Assembly (NCBI RefSeq): GCF_000959525.1
Contig: NZ_CP009832.1
Location: 1,922,001 to 1,986,000 of the forward strand
Length of the DNA: 64,000 bases
Reading direction: 5' to 3'
Source of the DNA: Burkholderia multivorans ATCC BAA-247
GTDB taxonomy: Bacteria; Pseudomonadota; Gammaproteobacteria; Burkholderiales; Burkholderiaceae
This document shows positions 1 to 7,422 of the stretch, in pieces (positions within the stretch are counted from its first letter, which is position 1; the number at the start of each line of letters is the position of its first letter). The notes beneath the pieces are model-generated. The model had not been told where the DNA came from. It did not search any database and saw nothing but the letters and a program-made list of their open reading frames with translations. Both the position numbers and the translations under genes were made by a program.

Positions 1-24
1 GACGACGCAACGCGCATCTGAGCT

Positions 25-80
25 CGCGCGCCGCTTCGCCGCGCGGGCCGCGCGCCGCTTCGCCGCGCGGGCCGCGCGCC
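25..80. repeat. 24-bp GC-rich tandem repeat, about 2.3 copies
   Basis: A 24-base unit (25-48) is repeated exactly at 49-72 and is followed by the first eight bases of a third copy. It contains a short inverted repeat around CGCCGCTTCGCCGCG and lies upstream of the ohrR promoter. It may be the 3' flank of a gene beyond the window. No function is claimed. Confidence 0.75.
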
Positions 81-107
81 ATCGTCGATCGCGAACGATT
101 CTCCTGC

Positions 108-136
108 TTCCGATTCGATCGCATGCGATATATAAT
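108..136 (+). promoter_or_regulatory. ohrR promoter with putative OhrR operator
   Basis: GATTCGATCGCATGCGAT (112-129) contains the perfect 12-bp palindrome ATCGCATGCGAT. It is followed at once by a consensus -10 box TATAAT (131-136), with a weak -35 (TTCCGA, 108-113) at 17-bp spacing. The same 18 bases occur upstream of ohr at 2584-2601. A repressor bound here would cover the promoter spacer, as expected for autoregulated OhrR. That OhrR binds is inference; the shared element is seen directly. Confidence 0.65.
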
Positions 137-177
137 GCGCGTATCTGCGACCGTTTCCGCGTCGAAGGAGAACGCCG

Positions 178-633
178 ATGAAACCGAACGATGCACAAGC
201 GCCGGCCACGCCGAAGCTGTCCGAATTCCTCTGTTTTGCGATCTATTCGACGAACCTCGCGTTCGGCAAGGCGTACAAGCCGATCCTCGAGGAGCTCGGT
301 CTCACTTATACGCAATACATCACGATCATCGCGTTGTGGGAGGAGGGCAGCCTGACGGTCGGCCAGCTCGGCGAGAAGCTGTTCCTCGAATCGAACACGC
401 TGACGCCGATCCTGAAGAAGCTCGAGGCGATGGGTTATCTGGAACGCCACCGCGATCCGTCGGACGAGCGCCAGGTGCGCGTGAGCCTCACCAAGAGCGG
501 CCGCCGCGTGCGCGAAAAGGGGCTCGGCATGAACCTCGTCGAGGCAACCGGCTTGAAGCCCGATGAATTCGCGAAAATGCAAAAGGCAATCGTCACGTTG
601 CGCGGCAATCTGATCGATTCGATCGAAGACTAG
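178..633 (+). CDS. ohrR: MarR-family organic hydroperoxide resistance regulator OhrR
   Basis: A 151-residue cytoplasmic MarR-family winged-helix repressor. OhrR proteins repress ohr until a reactive cysteine is oxidised by organic hydroperoxide. That cysteine is visible as Cys19 in the conserved N-terminal LSEFLCFAIYS segment, and it is the only cysteine in the protein, making this a one-Cys type. The winged helix follows (about residues 55-105: VGQLGEKLFLESNTLTPILKKLE, then the DERQVRV wing). The start is supported by GAAGGAG about 8 bases upstream. Its partner gene ohr lies on the opposite strand 1.5 kb away, separated by three DUF4148 genes. Confidence 0.93.
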   Translation: MKPNDAQAPATPKLSEFLCFAIYSTNLAFGKAYKPILEELGLTYTQYITIIALWEEGSLTVGQLGEKLFLESNTLTPILKKLEAMGYLERHRDPSDERQVRVSLTKSGRRVREKGLGMNLVEATGLKPDEFAKMQKAIVTLRGNLIDSIED

Positions 634-640
634 CCGACGT

Positions 641-677
641 CGGGCCGGCGAAGCGAATGCGAGCCGGCCCGTTTCTT
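641..677 (+). terminator. Rho-independent terminator after ohrR
   Basis: CGGGCCGGC (641-649) pairs with GCCGGCCCG (663-671) and is followed by TTTCTT. It starts eight bases after the ohrR stop codon. Confidence 0.7.
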
Positions 678-872
678 ACTTCCCCCGCGTTTCTTGCTTT
701 ACCCGTTCATGCGCGCTTAGCCGACGCGTCGCGGCGCGCCATTCCGTCGAGTGCGCGAAGCATTCGCAGGCTTATCCGTCTTGAATCTCGGCGATGTGCA
801 TCGCCTGCAAACGCCGACAACGCCGTCGGCACAGTCACGTTCGCACTCGCTTGCCGTCATGTGTCGCCTCCA

Positions 873-912
873 AAGAAAAAGCGCACGCGATTACATCGCA
901 TGCGCTTTATAT
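873..912 (-). terminator. Terminator of the ohr-DUF4148 unit
   Basis: Read on the minus strand, AAAGCGCATGCGA and TCGCGTGCGCTTT form a 13-bp stem with one mismatch around a TGTAA loop, followed by TTCTTTG. It lies about 35 bases beyond the stop of the last DUF4148 gene and probably ends a transcript starting at ohr. Its ATCGCATGCG core resembles the OhrR palindrome but is explained by the stem. Confidence 0.75.
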
Positions 913-944
913 GTCGGCGGACGGCGGCGGTTTTGCCCCGCCGC

Positions 945-1277
945 TCAATGCCCGAAGTAGATCGAGCGCTCGACCGTACGAACGGCGCGGCGGCTGCCGG
1001 ACTGCGTCGCGGCGTCGGCCTCGCGGCCGTAGCCGGACGTCTGCGTGTCCGCGACGGCGATGCCGCTGTCGTGAACGCGCTTCAGCGCGGCCTGCAGATT
1101 GTCCGGATAGTTCGGATCGTTCGGCCGGTTCGGCTGGTAGCCGGCTTGCTGGAGCGCGGCCAGTTCGGCACGCAGTTGTGCGCGCGTGACGGCAGCGCCA
1201 TCGGAGGCAAACGCCGGTGCGGCGAGCGCGGCGGACACGGCAGCGAGAAGAGCGGCAAGCAGTGGGGTTTTCATCAT
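945..1277 (-). CDS. DUF4148 exported protein, paralogue 1
   Basis: A 110-residue protein with a Sec signal peptide (MMKTPLLAALLAAVSAALAA, cleavage near APAFA-S), then a DUF4148 core (VTRAQLRAELAALQQAGYQP, YPDNLQAALKRVH) and the terminal signature RSIYFGH. DUF4148 proteins are small, presumably periplasmic, abundant in Burkholderia and of unknown function. I chose the internal ATG-ATG start because it gives the signal peptide and follows an AGGTCG ribosome site, as in its two neighbours. It is the last of three tandem paralogues and is followed by a terminator. Confidence 0.85.
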   Translation of the reverse strand: MMKTPLLAALLAAVSAALAAPAFASDGAAVTRAQLRAELAALQQAGYQPNRPNDPNYPDNLQAALKRVHDSGIAVADTQTSGYGREADAATQSGSRRAVRTVERSIYFGH

Positions 1278-1348
1278 CGACCTCGACAAAAAAGGATGGG
1301 TAAGGTGTGCGTCGTGCGCCGATCGTCGGCGCCCGCGCGCGGGTTCGT

Positions 1349-1678
1349 TCAATGTCCGAAGTAGATCGAGCGGTCGGCGACGCGCGTTGCGAGCCGGCTG
1401 CCCGATTGCGCGACCGGTGCCGCATCGCTGCCGTATGCGGACGCCGACGCAGACACCGACGCCGGAGCATTCGTGTGAATCCGCGACAGCGCGGCTTCCA
1501 GGTCGGCCGGATAGTGCGGATCGTTCGCACGGCCTGGCGCGTAGCCGGCCGCTTCGAGCTGGACGAGCTCCGTGCGCACTTGCGCACGCGTCAGCGCGGA
1601 TTCATTGGCGAATGCCGGCGCCGCAACGGCGGCGGACACGGCAACGAGAAGAGCGGCGATCAACTGTGTTTTCATCAT
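1349..1678 (-). CDS. DUF4148 exported protein, paralogue 2
   Basis: A 109-residue protein with a signal peptide (MMKTQLIAALLVAVSAAVAAPAFA), a DUF4148 core (LTRAQVRTELVQLEAAGYAPG, YPADLEAALSRIH) and the terminal RSIYFGH shared with paralogue 1. The middle is poorly conserved and rich in Ser/Ala. It sits 71 bp upstream of paralogue 1 on the same strand, within the presumed ohr-led unit. Function unknown. Confidence 0.85.
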   Translation of the reverse strand: MMKTQLIAALLVAVSAAVAAPAFANESALTRAQVRTELVQLEAAGYAPGRANDPHYPADLEAALSRIHTNAPASVSASASAYGSDAAPVAQSGSRLATRVADRSIYFGH

Positions 1679-1738
1679 CGACCTCGATAGAAAGAGAAAG
1701 GATTCAAGACTTCTTCAGGTATGGCGGCGAAGCGGCGC

Positions 1739-2068
1739 TCAATGACCGAAATAGACGGAGCGCTCGGCGACACGGACCGCCGCACGGCGGCCGGACTGCG
1801 TCGCGGCGTTGCCGTCGCTGCCGTACGCGGTGCGCGACGCGGCGCCGGCGATCGCATCGTCCGCATGAAGCTGCGAAAGTGCCGCCTGGACCGTGCCCGG
1901 ATAAGTCGCGTCGCTGGCACGGTTGACCGCGTAGCCGGTCTTTTCGAGTTGTGCGAGTTCGGCACGTACCTGCGCACGCGTGACGGTGGAGGGATTCGCA
2001 AAGGCCGGCGCGGCAACGGCAGCGGACGCGACGACGAGCAGGGTGGCAATCAGTCGGGTTTTCATCAT
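1739..2068 (-). CDS. DUF4148 exported protein, paralogue 3
   Basis: A 109-residue protein with a signal peptide (MMKTRLIATLLVVASAAVAAPAFA) and a DUF4148 core (VTRAQVRAELAQLEKTGYAVN, YPGTVQAALSQLH). It ends in RSVYFGH, a one-residue variant of the sibling tail. It lies 60 bp upstream of paralogue 2 and begins 59 bp after the ohr stop codon. The spacing allows co-transcription with ohr, although no experiment is implied. Confidence 0.85.
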   Translation of the reverse strand: MMKTRLIATLLVVASAAVAAPAFANPSTVTRAQVRAELAQLEKTGYAVNRASDATYPGTVQAALSQLHADDAIAGAASRTAYGSDGNAATQSGRRAAVRVAERSVYFGH

Positions 2069-2127
2069 TCACCTCGGTAGAAGATCGGGAATTCGGCGGA
2101 GCGGCGTGCTGCCGCCCGATGCATGAG

Positions 2128-2547
2128 TCAGACGATGCGGATTTCGACGTCGATGTTGCCGCGCGTCGCCTTCGAATACGGGCAGGTCTGGTGCGCGGTA
2201 TCGACGATCTGCTGTACGACGTCGCGATCGAGGCCCGGCGCGCTGACGTTCAGCCGCGCCTGCAGAAAGTACGCGTTGCCGCCCATCCCGAGATCGACTT
2301 CCGCGTCGACCGACAGATCGGCGGGCAGCGTCACCTTCGCGGCACGCGCGGCGAGCTGCATCGCGCCGATGAAGCATGCGGACCAGCCGGCCGCGAACAA
2401 CTGCTCGGGATTCGTGCCGTCGCCCGCGCTGCCCGGCGACGACAGGCGGATGTCCAGCCGGCCGTCGGAACTCCGCGCGCTACCGTCGCGGCCGCCGGAA
2501 GTCGTGTGCGTCTTGCCCGTGTACAGCACGTTGTCGATCTTGCTCAT
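2128..2547 (-). CDS. ohr: Organic hydroperoxide resistance protein Ohr
   Basis: A 139-residue thiol peroxidase of the Ohr/OsmC family that reduces organic and fatty-acid hydroperoxides in the cytoplasm. The start MSKIDNVLYTGKTHTTSGGRDG is typical. Both redox cysteines are present: Cys58 in the GWSACFIGAM helix and Cys122 in QTCPYSKAT. Upstream are two copies of the ATCGCATGCGAT palindrome also found at the ohrR promoter, so repression by the neighbouring OhrR is likely. The three DUF4148 genes follow on the same strand. Confidence 0.96.
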   Translation of the reverse strand: MSKIDNVLYTGKTHTTSGGRDGSARSSDGRLDIRLSSPGSAGDGTNPEQLFAAGWSACFIGAMQLAARAAKVTLPADLSVDAEVDLGMGGNAYFLQARLNVSAPGLDRDVVQQIVDTAHQTCPYSKATRGNIDVEIRIV

Positions 2548-2583
2548 GGTTTGCTCCGTCAGTGGAAGGTTTTGTTCATATGC

Positions 2584-2658
2584 GATTCGATCGCATGCGA
2601 TGGAGTTTCGTCGACGGATCGCGCAATGTCAAGCGTGTTCGATTAAATCGCATGCGAT
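2584..2658 (-). promoter_or_regulatory. ohr promoter with two putative OhrR operators
   Basis: GATTCGATCGCATGCGAT (2584-2601) is identical to the element at the ohrR promoter, and a second ATCGCATGCGAT lies at 2647-2658. Between them, on the minus strand, is a good -35 TTGACA (2632-2627) with only a weak -10 about 17 bp further on. The two palindromes therefore flank the predicted ohr promoter. The repeats are seen directly; OhrR as the binder is inferred. Confidence 0.65.
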
Positions 2659-3502
2659 ATTTGGTATTTCAATGTATCGAAAACCGGTTGCGCCTTGTGT
2701 AGCAACGGTCTCGGGCGATCGGACGGTGCCGCGATCCGCCGCGGCCGGACAGGTTCGATATGGAAAAGCGGGGGCGGCGCAGGGGCATCGGCGCCAAGCG
2801 GGCCGGGCGAGCCCATGTATGACGAATGTCGGCGATCACGATGAGAATCACGGCCGTATCGGCCGGCAACTGGCGTTGCGAAAACGCCGAGCTCGCGTGG
2901 CCGGCCTTGTCGGGAAGCACCGTCGCGAACAGGTGGGACGCGCCGTCGACGACGGCCGGCTGCCCGAGGAAGCCGTCGGCCGATGCGACGTGCCCGTCGA
3001 CGCGAACGATGTGGCGCAGCCGGTCGAAGCCGCTGAAGTGTCGGCGAATTTGCGCGAGCACGTTCAGCGCATCGCATCGCCGGCGCCACCCGTAAAGGTC
3101 AGAGGCTTCGAGGCCGACCGGATCGAACGCCGATGGGCGAACCTGTAGGCGCGGCCGAGGCGAGTTCGAACACCCACGGTGGCGCGACAGTCTTGCGTCG
3201 CATCAGCAAAGGGCGATGCGCACGGTGCGGGCGTATGGCGGCACAAACGACGGGACGGCGAGGGCGGAAGTGCCGTATTCAGGCATGGCGGCTTGCCGCC
3301 GGCGAAACGGTCGGGTTGATAAAAACTTGGCGCTCGTCGGGATAACTTTTCTTATCACAATAGCCATATTGAAATTCCAAACTGGCGATTTCAAAAACGC
3401 GTCTCACGTCATCCGGCATGCTGTTTCGATGCTGAGCAGGAACGAAACCGGAACAGGGAAGGGCGACAACATCGTCGATAGCGCTCGCCTGCGCGTCGCG
3501 CA
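2659..3502. other. Gene-poor region between ohr and the LuxR gene
   Basis: Apart from the RidA-like remnant at about 2815-3120 I find no gene. From about 3340 to 3420 the sequence is locally AT-richer (TTTTCTTATCACAATAGCCATATTG), unlike the surrounding coding DNA, which may reflect old insertion/deletion events. No complete open frame with a ribosome site is seen. Confidence 0.5.
2815..3120 (-). pseudogene. Degraded RidA (YjgF)-family gene fragment
   Basis: The minus-strand frame reads ALNVLAQIRRHFSGFDRLRHIVRVDGH, then FLGQPAVVDGASHLFATVLPDKAGHASSAF and LPADTAVILIVIADI. This matches the C-terminal two thirds of RidA-like enamine/imine deaminase paralogues. Upstream, VGLEAS may be the remains of the preceding conserved segment; the N-terminal sheet with its VSGQ-type motif is missing in all frames and no ribosome site is present. 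The open frame runs past the normal family C-terminus. I interpret it as a decayed gene; a truncated but expressed protein from an internal GTG (3061) cannot be excluded. Confidence 0.5.
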
Positions 3503-4321
3503 TCACGCCGGCTCGTTCGCCTTCCCGGCGTCGTAGAACATCGCGAACAGTTCGGACTGGGAGCTGATGCCGAGCTTCGCGTAGATGTGCTTCTTGTGCG
3601 CGCGCACGGTTTCGAACGAGATCGACAATTTTTCGCCGATCGCGCGCGACGAAAACCCGCTCAACGACAGCATCGCGACTTCGATCTCGCGTGTCGTCAG
3701 CGCGCCGCGTCCGCTCTTGCCGGTCAGCATCCCGAAGCGCGCATGCGGATCGGGCGCGTCGCCGTCGGCAGGGCGGGGCGCCGCTTTCGTCGCGAATTTC
3801 TCGAAATGCAGCCGCTGCTGCATCAGCGACAGCACCCACGGCGAGTACAGCGTCAGCAGCGCAATTTCGCGTTCGTCGTATTTGCTGGTCTTGCCGAGAG
3901 AAAAACCGAGCGTGTGGTCGCGATCGATCACGACGTTGAAATGCACTTCGTCGCCGACGATATTTTTCTTGAAATAGCGCTGGTAGTACTCGGTCATCCG
4001 GAAGTTGTCCGGCGCGACGTCGGCCAGCGTGTAGAAACCCGATGCCTGCATTTCGAATGCCGCGAGGTAGAACGGATCGAGCTGATAGAGCGCGGCCAGA
4101 TAGTCCTGGAACATCACGTCGATCTTGCCGTCCGGCATGGCCTGCTCGGCGAGCACGAGCGGCGCGGCATCGCGCGCGAAACACAGCGCGACCCAGTTGT
4201 CGAAACCGACGTGACGCTCGAGCACGCGCGTAAGCCGTGCCCAGAAGTGCGGGCCATCGAGCGCATCGATGGCCGAGCCGATCTCCCGATGAAAGGCGAG
4301 ATCTCGCCATTCGAAGTCCAT
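3503..4321 (-). CDS. LuxR-family transcriptional regulator
   Basis: A 272-residue cytoplasmic regulator. The C-terminal LuxR/GerE helix-turn-helix is clear at about residues 203-262 (LTTREIEVAMLSLSGFSSRAIGEKL then SFETVRAHKKHIYAKLGISS). The N-terminal 180 residues form an unassigned sensor region that I cannot match to the autoinducer-binding domain. The start MDFEWRDL was chosen over an upstream in-frame start because GGAG lies about 11 bases before it. It is divergent from the nitrilase-permease pair, 173 bp away, and is the obvious candidate regulator of that operon. Confidence 0.85.
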   Translation of the reverse strand: MDFEWRDLAFHREIGSAIDALDGPHFWARLTRVLERHVGFDNWVALCFARDAAPLVLAEQAMPDGKIDVMFQDYLAALYQLDPFYLAAFEMQASGFYTLADVAPDNFRMTEYYQRYFKKNIVGDEVHFNVVIDRDHTLGFSLGKTSKYDEREIALLTLYSPWVLSLMQQRLHFEKFATKAAPRPADGDAPDPHARFGMLTGKSGRGALTTREIEVAMLSLSGFSSRAIGEKLSISFETVRAHKKHIYAKLGISSQSELFAMFYDAGKANEPA

Positions 4322-4494
4322 CGTGTGCTCCGGTGAGGGTAACCCTGGCGGGGAATTTCGAGCCAAAAATAATACCCCGATAATCGATACCGGTTCGAAC
4401 GGCCGCCGCACGGGCGCCGTTCCGGTTCGCGAAGTGCCGCGCGGCGCGCAATGCGTGCGGCACAGATGAAAGGCAATTGGAAGGAGACGGCTTC

Positions 4495-5340
4495 ATGCAG
4501 GTGGAACTCGCGCAACTATCGCTGATCGACGGCGACGTCGCGCACAACACGCACAAGGTCATCGACGCGATCGCACGCGTCGACGTGGCAGGCGGCACGA
4601 AGCTGATCGTGTTTCCGGAAACGACGCTGTCGGGTTTTCCGACGCGCGAGAACGTCGCCGACGTCGCGCAGCCGCTCGAGGGCCGCGCATTGTCCGCGGT
4701 GCGCGACGCGGCGCGGCAAAAGGGCGTCGCCGTCGCGGTCGGCCTGGCGGAGCGCGACGGCGACCGGTTCTACAACACGACGGTGCTCGTCGACGAGCAG
4801 GGCGACATCGCGCTGCGCTACCGCAAGACGCATCTGTGGGCGTCCGACGTCGGCGTGTTCGCGCCGGGCGACCGCTTCGCGACCTGCCGCTGGAACGGCC
4901 TGACGGTCGGCGTGCTGATCTGCTACGACATCGAATTCCCTGAAACCGCGCGCGCGATCGGCTCGCTCGATGCCGATCTGCTCATCGTCACGAACGGCAA
5001 CATGGACCCGTTCGGTCCCGTGCATCGTCGTGCGATCGCGGCGCGCGCGATGGAGAACCAGATGTTCGCGTTGATGGTGAACCGTTGCGGCACCGGCGAC
5101 GACGATCTGACGTTCGCCGGCCTGTCCGCGCTCGTCGATCCGTTCGGCGACACGGTGCTCGAACTGGGTCGCGACGAGGCGATCGCGCGCACGCGCATCG
5201 ATCCGACGCGTCTCGAAGCAAGCCGCGAGCACTACAACTATCTGCACGACGCACGCGTGCCGCTCGGCCTCGTACCGATCGAACAGCCGGACGGCCGGCG
5301 CGCGCTCGCAATCGAAACGCCTCGACAGCGCGTCGGCTGA
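4495..5340 (+). CDS. Nitrilase-superfamily carbon-nitrogen hydrolase
   Basis: A 281-residue cytoplasmic amidase/nitrilase-fold enzyme. The catalytic triad can be placed: Glu42 (FPETTLSG), Lys111 (YRKTHLW) and Cys143 (LICYDIEFPE). The ICYDIEFPE type and the length suit amidases such as aliphatic amidases or N-carbamoyl-amine hydrolases better than true nitrilases. The start at 4495 follows AAGGAG by about 8 bases; an earlier in-frame TTG lacks such a site. An APC permease follows at 135 bp on the same strand, suggesting uptake and hydrolysis of one amide or amine substrate. The substrate cannot be read from the sequence. Confidence 0.88.
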   Translation: MQVELAQLSLIDGDVAHNTHKVIDAIARVDVAGGTKLIVFPETTLSGFPTRENVADVAQPLEGRALSAVRDAARQKGVAVAVGLAERDGDRFYNTTVLVDEQGDIALRYRKTHLWASDVGVFAPGDRFATCRWNGLTVGVLICYDIEFPETARAIGSLDADLLIVTNGNMDPFGPVHRRAIAARAMENQMFALMVNRCGTGDDDLTFAGLSALVDPFGDTVLELGRDEAIARTRIDPTRLEASREHYNYLHDARVPLGLVPIEQPDGRRALAIETPRQRVG

Positions 5341-5475
5341 CGCGGTCCCGATCTCGGTCCATTCACGGCATCGCGCGCCCCTGCGTGCGTGCGGTACCGG
5401 CTCATCCAATCGAAATGCCGGCCGCAAACGGCCCGAAGGCATTCGCATCGGCCCCCGCGGGGCCCAGGAGATAAC

Positions 5476-6816
5476 ATGCAAGCGTCGTCGTCCCAAGAAT
5501 CGCCGCGCCTGAAGCGCACGCTCGGCCTGCCGTCCGTGCTGCTGTTCGGTCTCGCCTATATGGCTCCGCTGATCGTCTACGGCACGTACGGCGTGCTCGC
5601 GAAGGCGAGCGACGACACGGCCGCGCTCGCCTATCTGCTCGCGCTAATCGCGATCGCGTTCACGGCGCTCAGCTACGGCAAGCTCGCGCGTCTCTATCCG
5701 GCCGCGGGCTCCGCGTACACGTACACGCGCAAGACGTTCAGTCCGCATGTCGGCTTCATGATCGGGTGGGCGACGCTGCTCGACTACTTCTTCCTGCCGA
5801 TGGTGATCTGGCTGATCGGCGCGGCATATCTGAACGCCGCATTTCCTCATGTGCCGACGTGGATCTGGATCGTCGCGTTCATCGTGCTGACGAGCGGCCT
5901 GAACATCGTCGGCATCGAGCTGGCCGCGCGTTTCAATATCGTGCTGATGATCGTGCAGCTGGCGATCGTCGCGATGTTCGTCGTGCTGTGCTGGCACTAC
6001 GCATCGGCGGCAGCGGGCGCGGGCGGGATCGCGATGGCCGAACCGTTCTTCAAGCCGCACGTGCCGTTCGGCGCGACGATGGCGGGCGCCGCGATCGCCG
6101 CGTATTCCTACCTTGGCTTCGACGCCGTATCGACGCTGACCGAGGAAACGATCGATCCGAAGAAGAACATGCCGCGCGCGATCCTGCTGATCGCGCTGAT
6201 CGGGGGCGCGATTTTCGTGATCGCCGCCTACACGATGCAGCTCGCGCATCCGGGCGTCGCCTTCAAGGACACGGATTCGGCCGCGTTCGAAGTCGCGAAG
6301 ATGATCGGCGGCGATCTGTTCGTGACCGTGTTTCTTGCCGGCTTGATCCTCGCGCAATTCGCGTCGGGCATCTCCGCGCAGGCGAGCGTGGGGCGGCTGC
6401 TCTATGCGATGGGCCGCGACGAAATCCTGCCGAAGCGCGTGTTCGGGTTCATCCATCCGCGCTTCAAGACGCCGGCGATCAACATCGCGCTGGCCGGCAT
6501 CGTCGGGCTCGTCGCACTGAGGCTGGACGTCGCGACGTCGACGTCGTTCATCAACTTCGGCGCGTTCCTGGCATTCACGGCCGTCAATCTGTGCGTGATT
6601 CGGCTCTACCTTTCCGGCAATCATGGCGAGCGCCGGATCGGCGTGGTCGGCGGACTCGTTTTTCCGGCGATCGGTGCGGTGTCGGATATCTGGCTGCTTG
6701 TCAGCCTCGAGAAAACGGCGATCGTGCTGGGTGTCGTGTGGTTCGTGCTCGGGCTCGTGTATTTGTGCTGGATAACGCGGCTGTTTCGTCAGGCACCGCC
6801 GGAAGTCGCGATCTGA
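5476..6816 (+). CDS. APC-superfamily amino acid/amine permease
   Basis: A 446-residue inner-membrane transporter with about 12 hydrophobic segments. The APC signatures are visible: LGLPSVLLFGLAYMAPL in TM1 and the cytoplasmic GRDEILPKRVFGFIHPRFKTP loop. The overall pattern is closest to the PuuP-like/amine-permease group, although the substrate is not assigned. The ATG at 5476 follows CCAGGAG by 5 bases. It probably forms an operon with the preceding nitrilase-family gene under the divergent LuxR regulator. Confidence 0.88.
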   Translation: MQASSSQESPRLKRTLGLPSVLLFGLAYMAPLIVYGTYGVLAKASDDTAALAYLLALIAIAFTALSYGKLARLYPAAGSAYTYTRKTFSPHVGFMIGWATLLDYFFLPMVIWLIGAAYLNAAFPHVPTWIWIVAFIVLTSGLNIVGIELAARFNIVLMIVQLAIVAMFVVLCWHYASAAAGAGGIAMAEPFFKPHVPFGATMAGAAIAAYSYLGFDAVSTLTEETIDPKKNMPRAILLIALIGGAIFVIAAYTMQLAHPGVAFKDTDSAAFEVAKMIGGDLFVTVFLAGLILAQFASGISAQASVGRLLYAMGRDEILPKRVFGFIHPRFKTPAINIALAGIVGLVALRLDVATSTSFINFGAFLAFTAVNLCVIRLYLSGNHGERRIGVVGGLVFPAIGAVSDIWLLVSLEKTAIVLGVVWFVLGLVYLCWITRLFRQAPPEVAI

Positions 6817-7422
6817 GCGGAACGAGGAGGGTGCGGGTGGCGGTGTGTTCGGCGCGCCTGCTTCCTTCGCCTGTTGACGCGTTTGCGGGGCGGGCCGATG
6901 ACATGGCGTTCCTCGGGACGCTCGTTGATGGGTTCCGGTTCGCCGGCGCGCCGGAGACGGCGATTGATAGAGCTGCCGTCGATCTAGATCAGTCACCCGG
7001 ACAAGTCCGGCGCACTCGCGGCTGGTAGACCTTCGGCGAACACTGCCGGCGCGGAATCCACAAACCTGCGTCTGTCATCAGCCGCCGTACCCGACCAGCC
7101 GTCATGCCATCCGTTCTGTCGCAGCCATCGAAGCTCCCGGCGCCGGACAACCGGCGGCCGGATAGCTTACGCGGCACGAAAGCGGACATTACAACTTAGC
7201 CGCTACATCGTTTTGATGTGATAATTATGATTATGTCAAATAACGAATTTCCACAAAGCAACGTCTAAAACCCGCCCACACTAAGCGTGCCGAACGGCCA
7301 CACCCGCTTCCAGCGGCCACCATCCGGCAAACCGCAAACTCATCCGCTCGACCACCGACGCACGCACCGGCCGCGGCGAGCGTCACCGGCCGCCGCACCA
7401 TCCAACCGACGCATCGTCTGCC
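6817..7422. other. Non-coding region holding an IS relic
   Basis: This 606-base gap contains the ISNCY-type relic (6972-7160) and then a short AT-rich stretch (about 7195-7270, with TTTTGATGTGATAATTATGATTATG) unusual for this genome, suggesting foreign or neutral DNA. No intact gene is seen. Confidence 0.55.
6972..7160 (-). mobile_element. Decayed ISNCY-type transposase fragment
   Basis: The minus strand reads VRRLMTDAGLWIPRRQCSPKVYQPRVRRTCPGD, matching the region just before the catalytic core of ISNCY-family transposases (RKWMTEAGLW-PRRQR-P-VHQPR-RR). A frameshift follows, after which the next frame reads LI-stop-IDGSS, a broken form of the family's ELIQIDGSDHRW in which CAG (Gln) has become TAG. 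The rest of the element and its ends are not recognisable. It is a dead relic. Confidence 0.6.

Larger units (their letters stand above)
634..944. other. Convergent ohrR / DUF4148 intergenic region
   Basis: This 311-base gap lies between two genes that converge. Apart from the two terminator hairpins listed separately (641-677 for +, about 873-912 for -) I see no coding or regulatory signal. Overlapping open frames here lack ribosome-binding sites and resemble no known family. Confidence 0.6.

Noticed and set aside
889-905. A TCGCATGCG-like element resembling the OhrR palindrome
   Set aside because: It forms one arm of a terminator stem downstream of the last DUF4148 gene and has no promoter nearby.
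657-1364. Plus-strand open frame opposite the DUF4148 genes
   Set aside because: No ribosome site, no homology, and it covers genes with clear signal peptides on the other strand.
4434-4463. GTGCCG...CGGCAC inverted repeat before the nitrilase gene
   Set aside because: Only 6 bp arms with a GC-rich loop; cannot be separated from chance in this composition.
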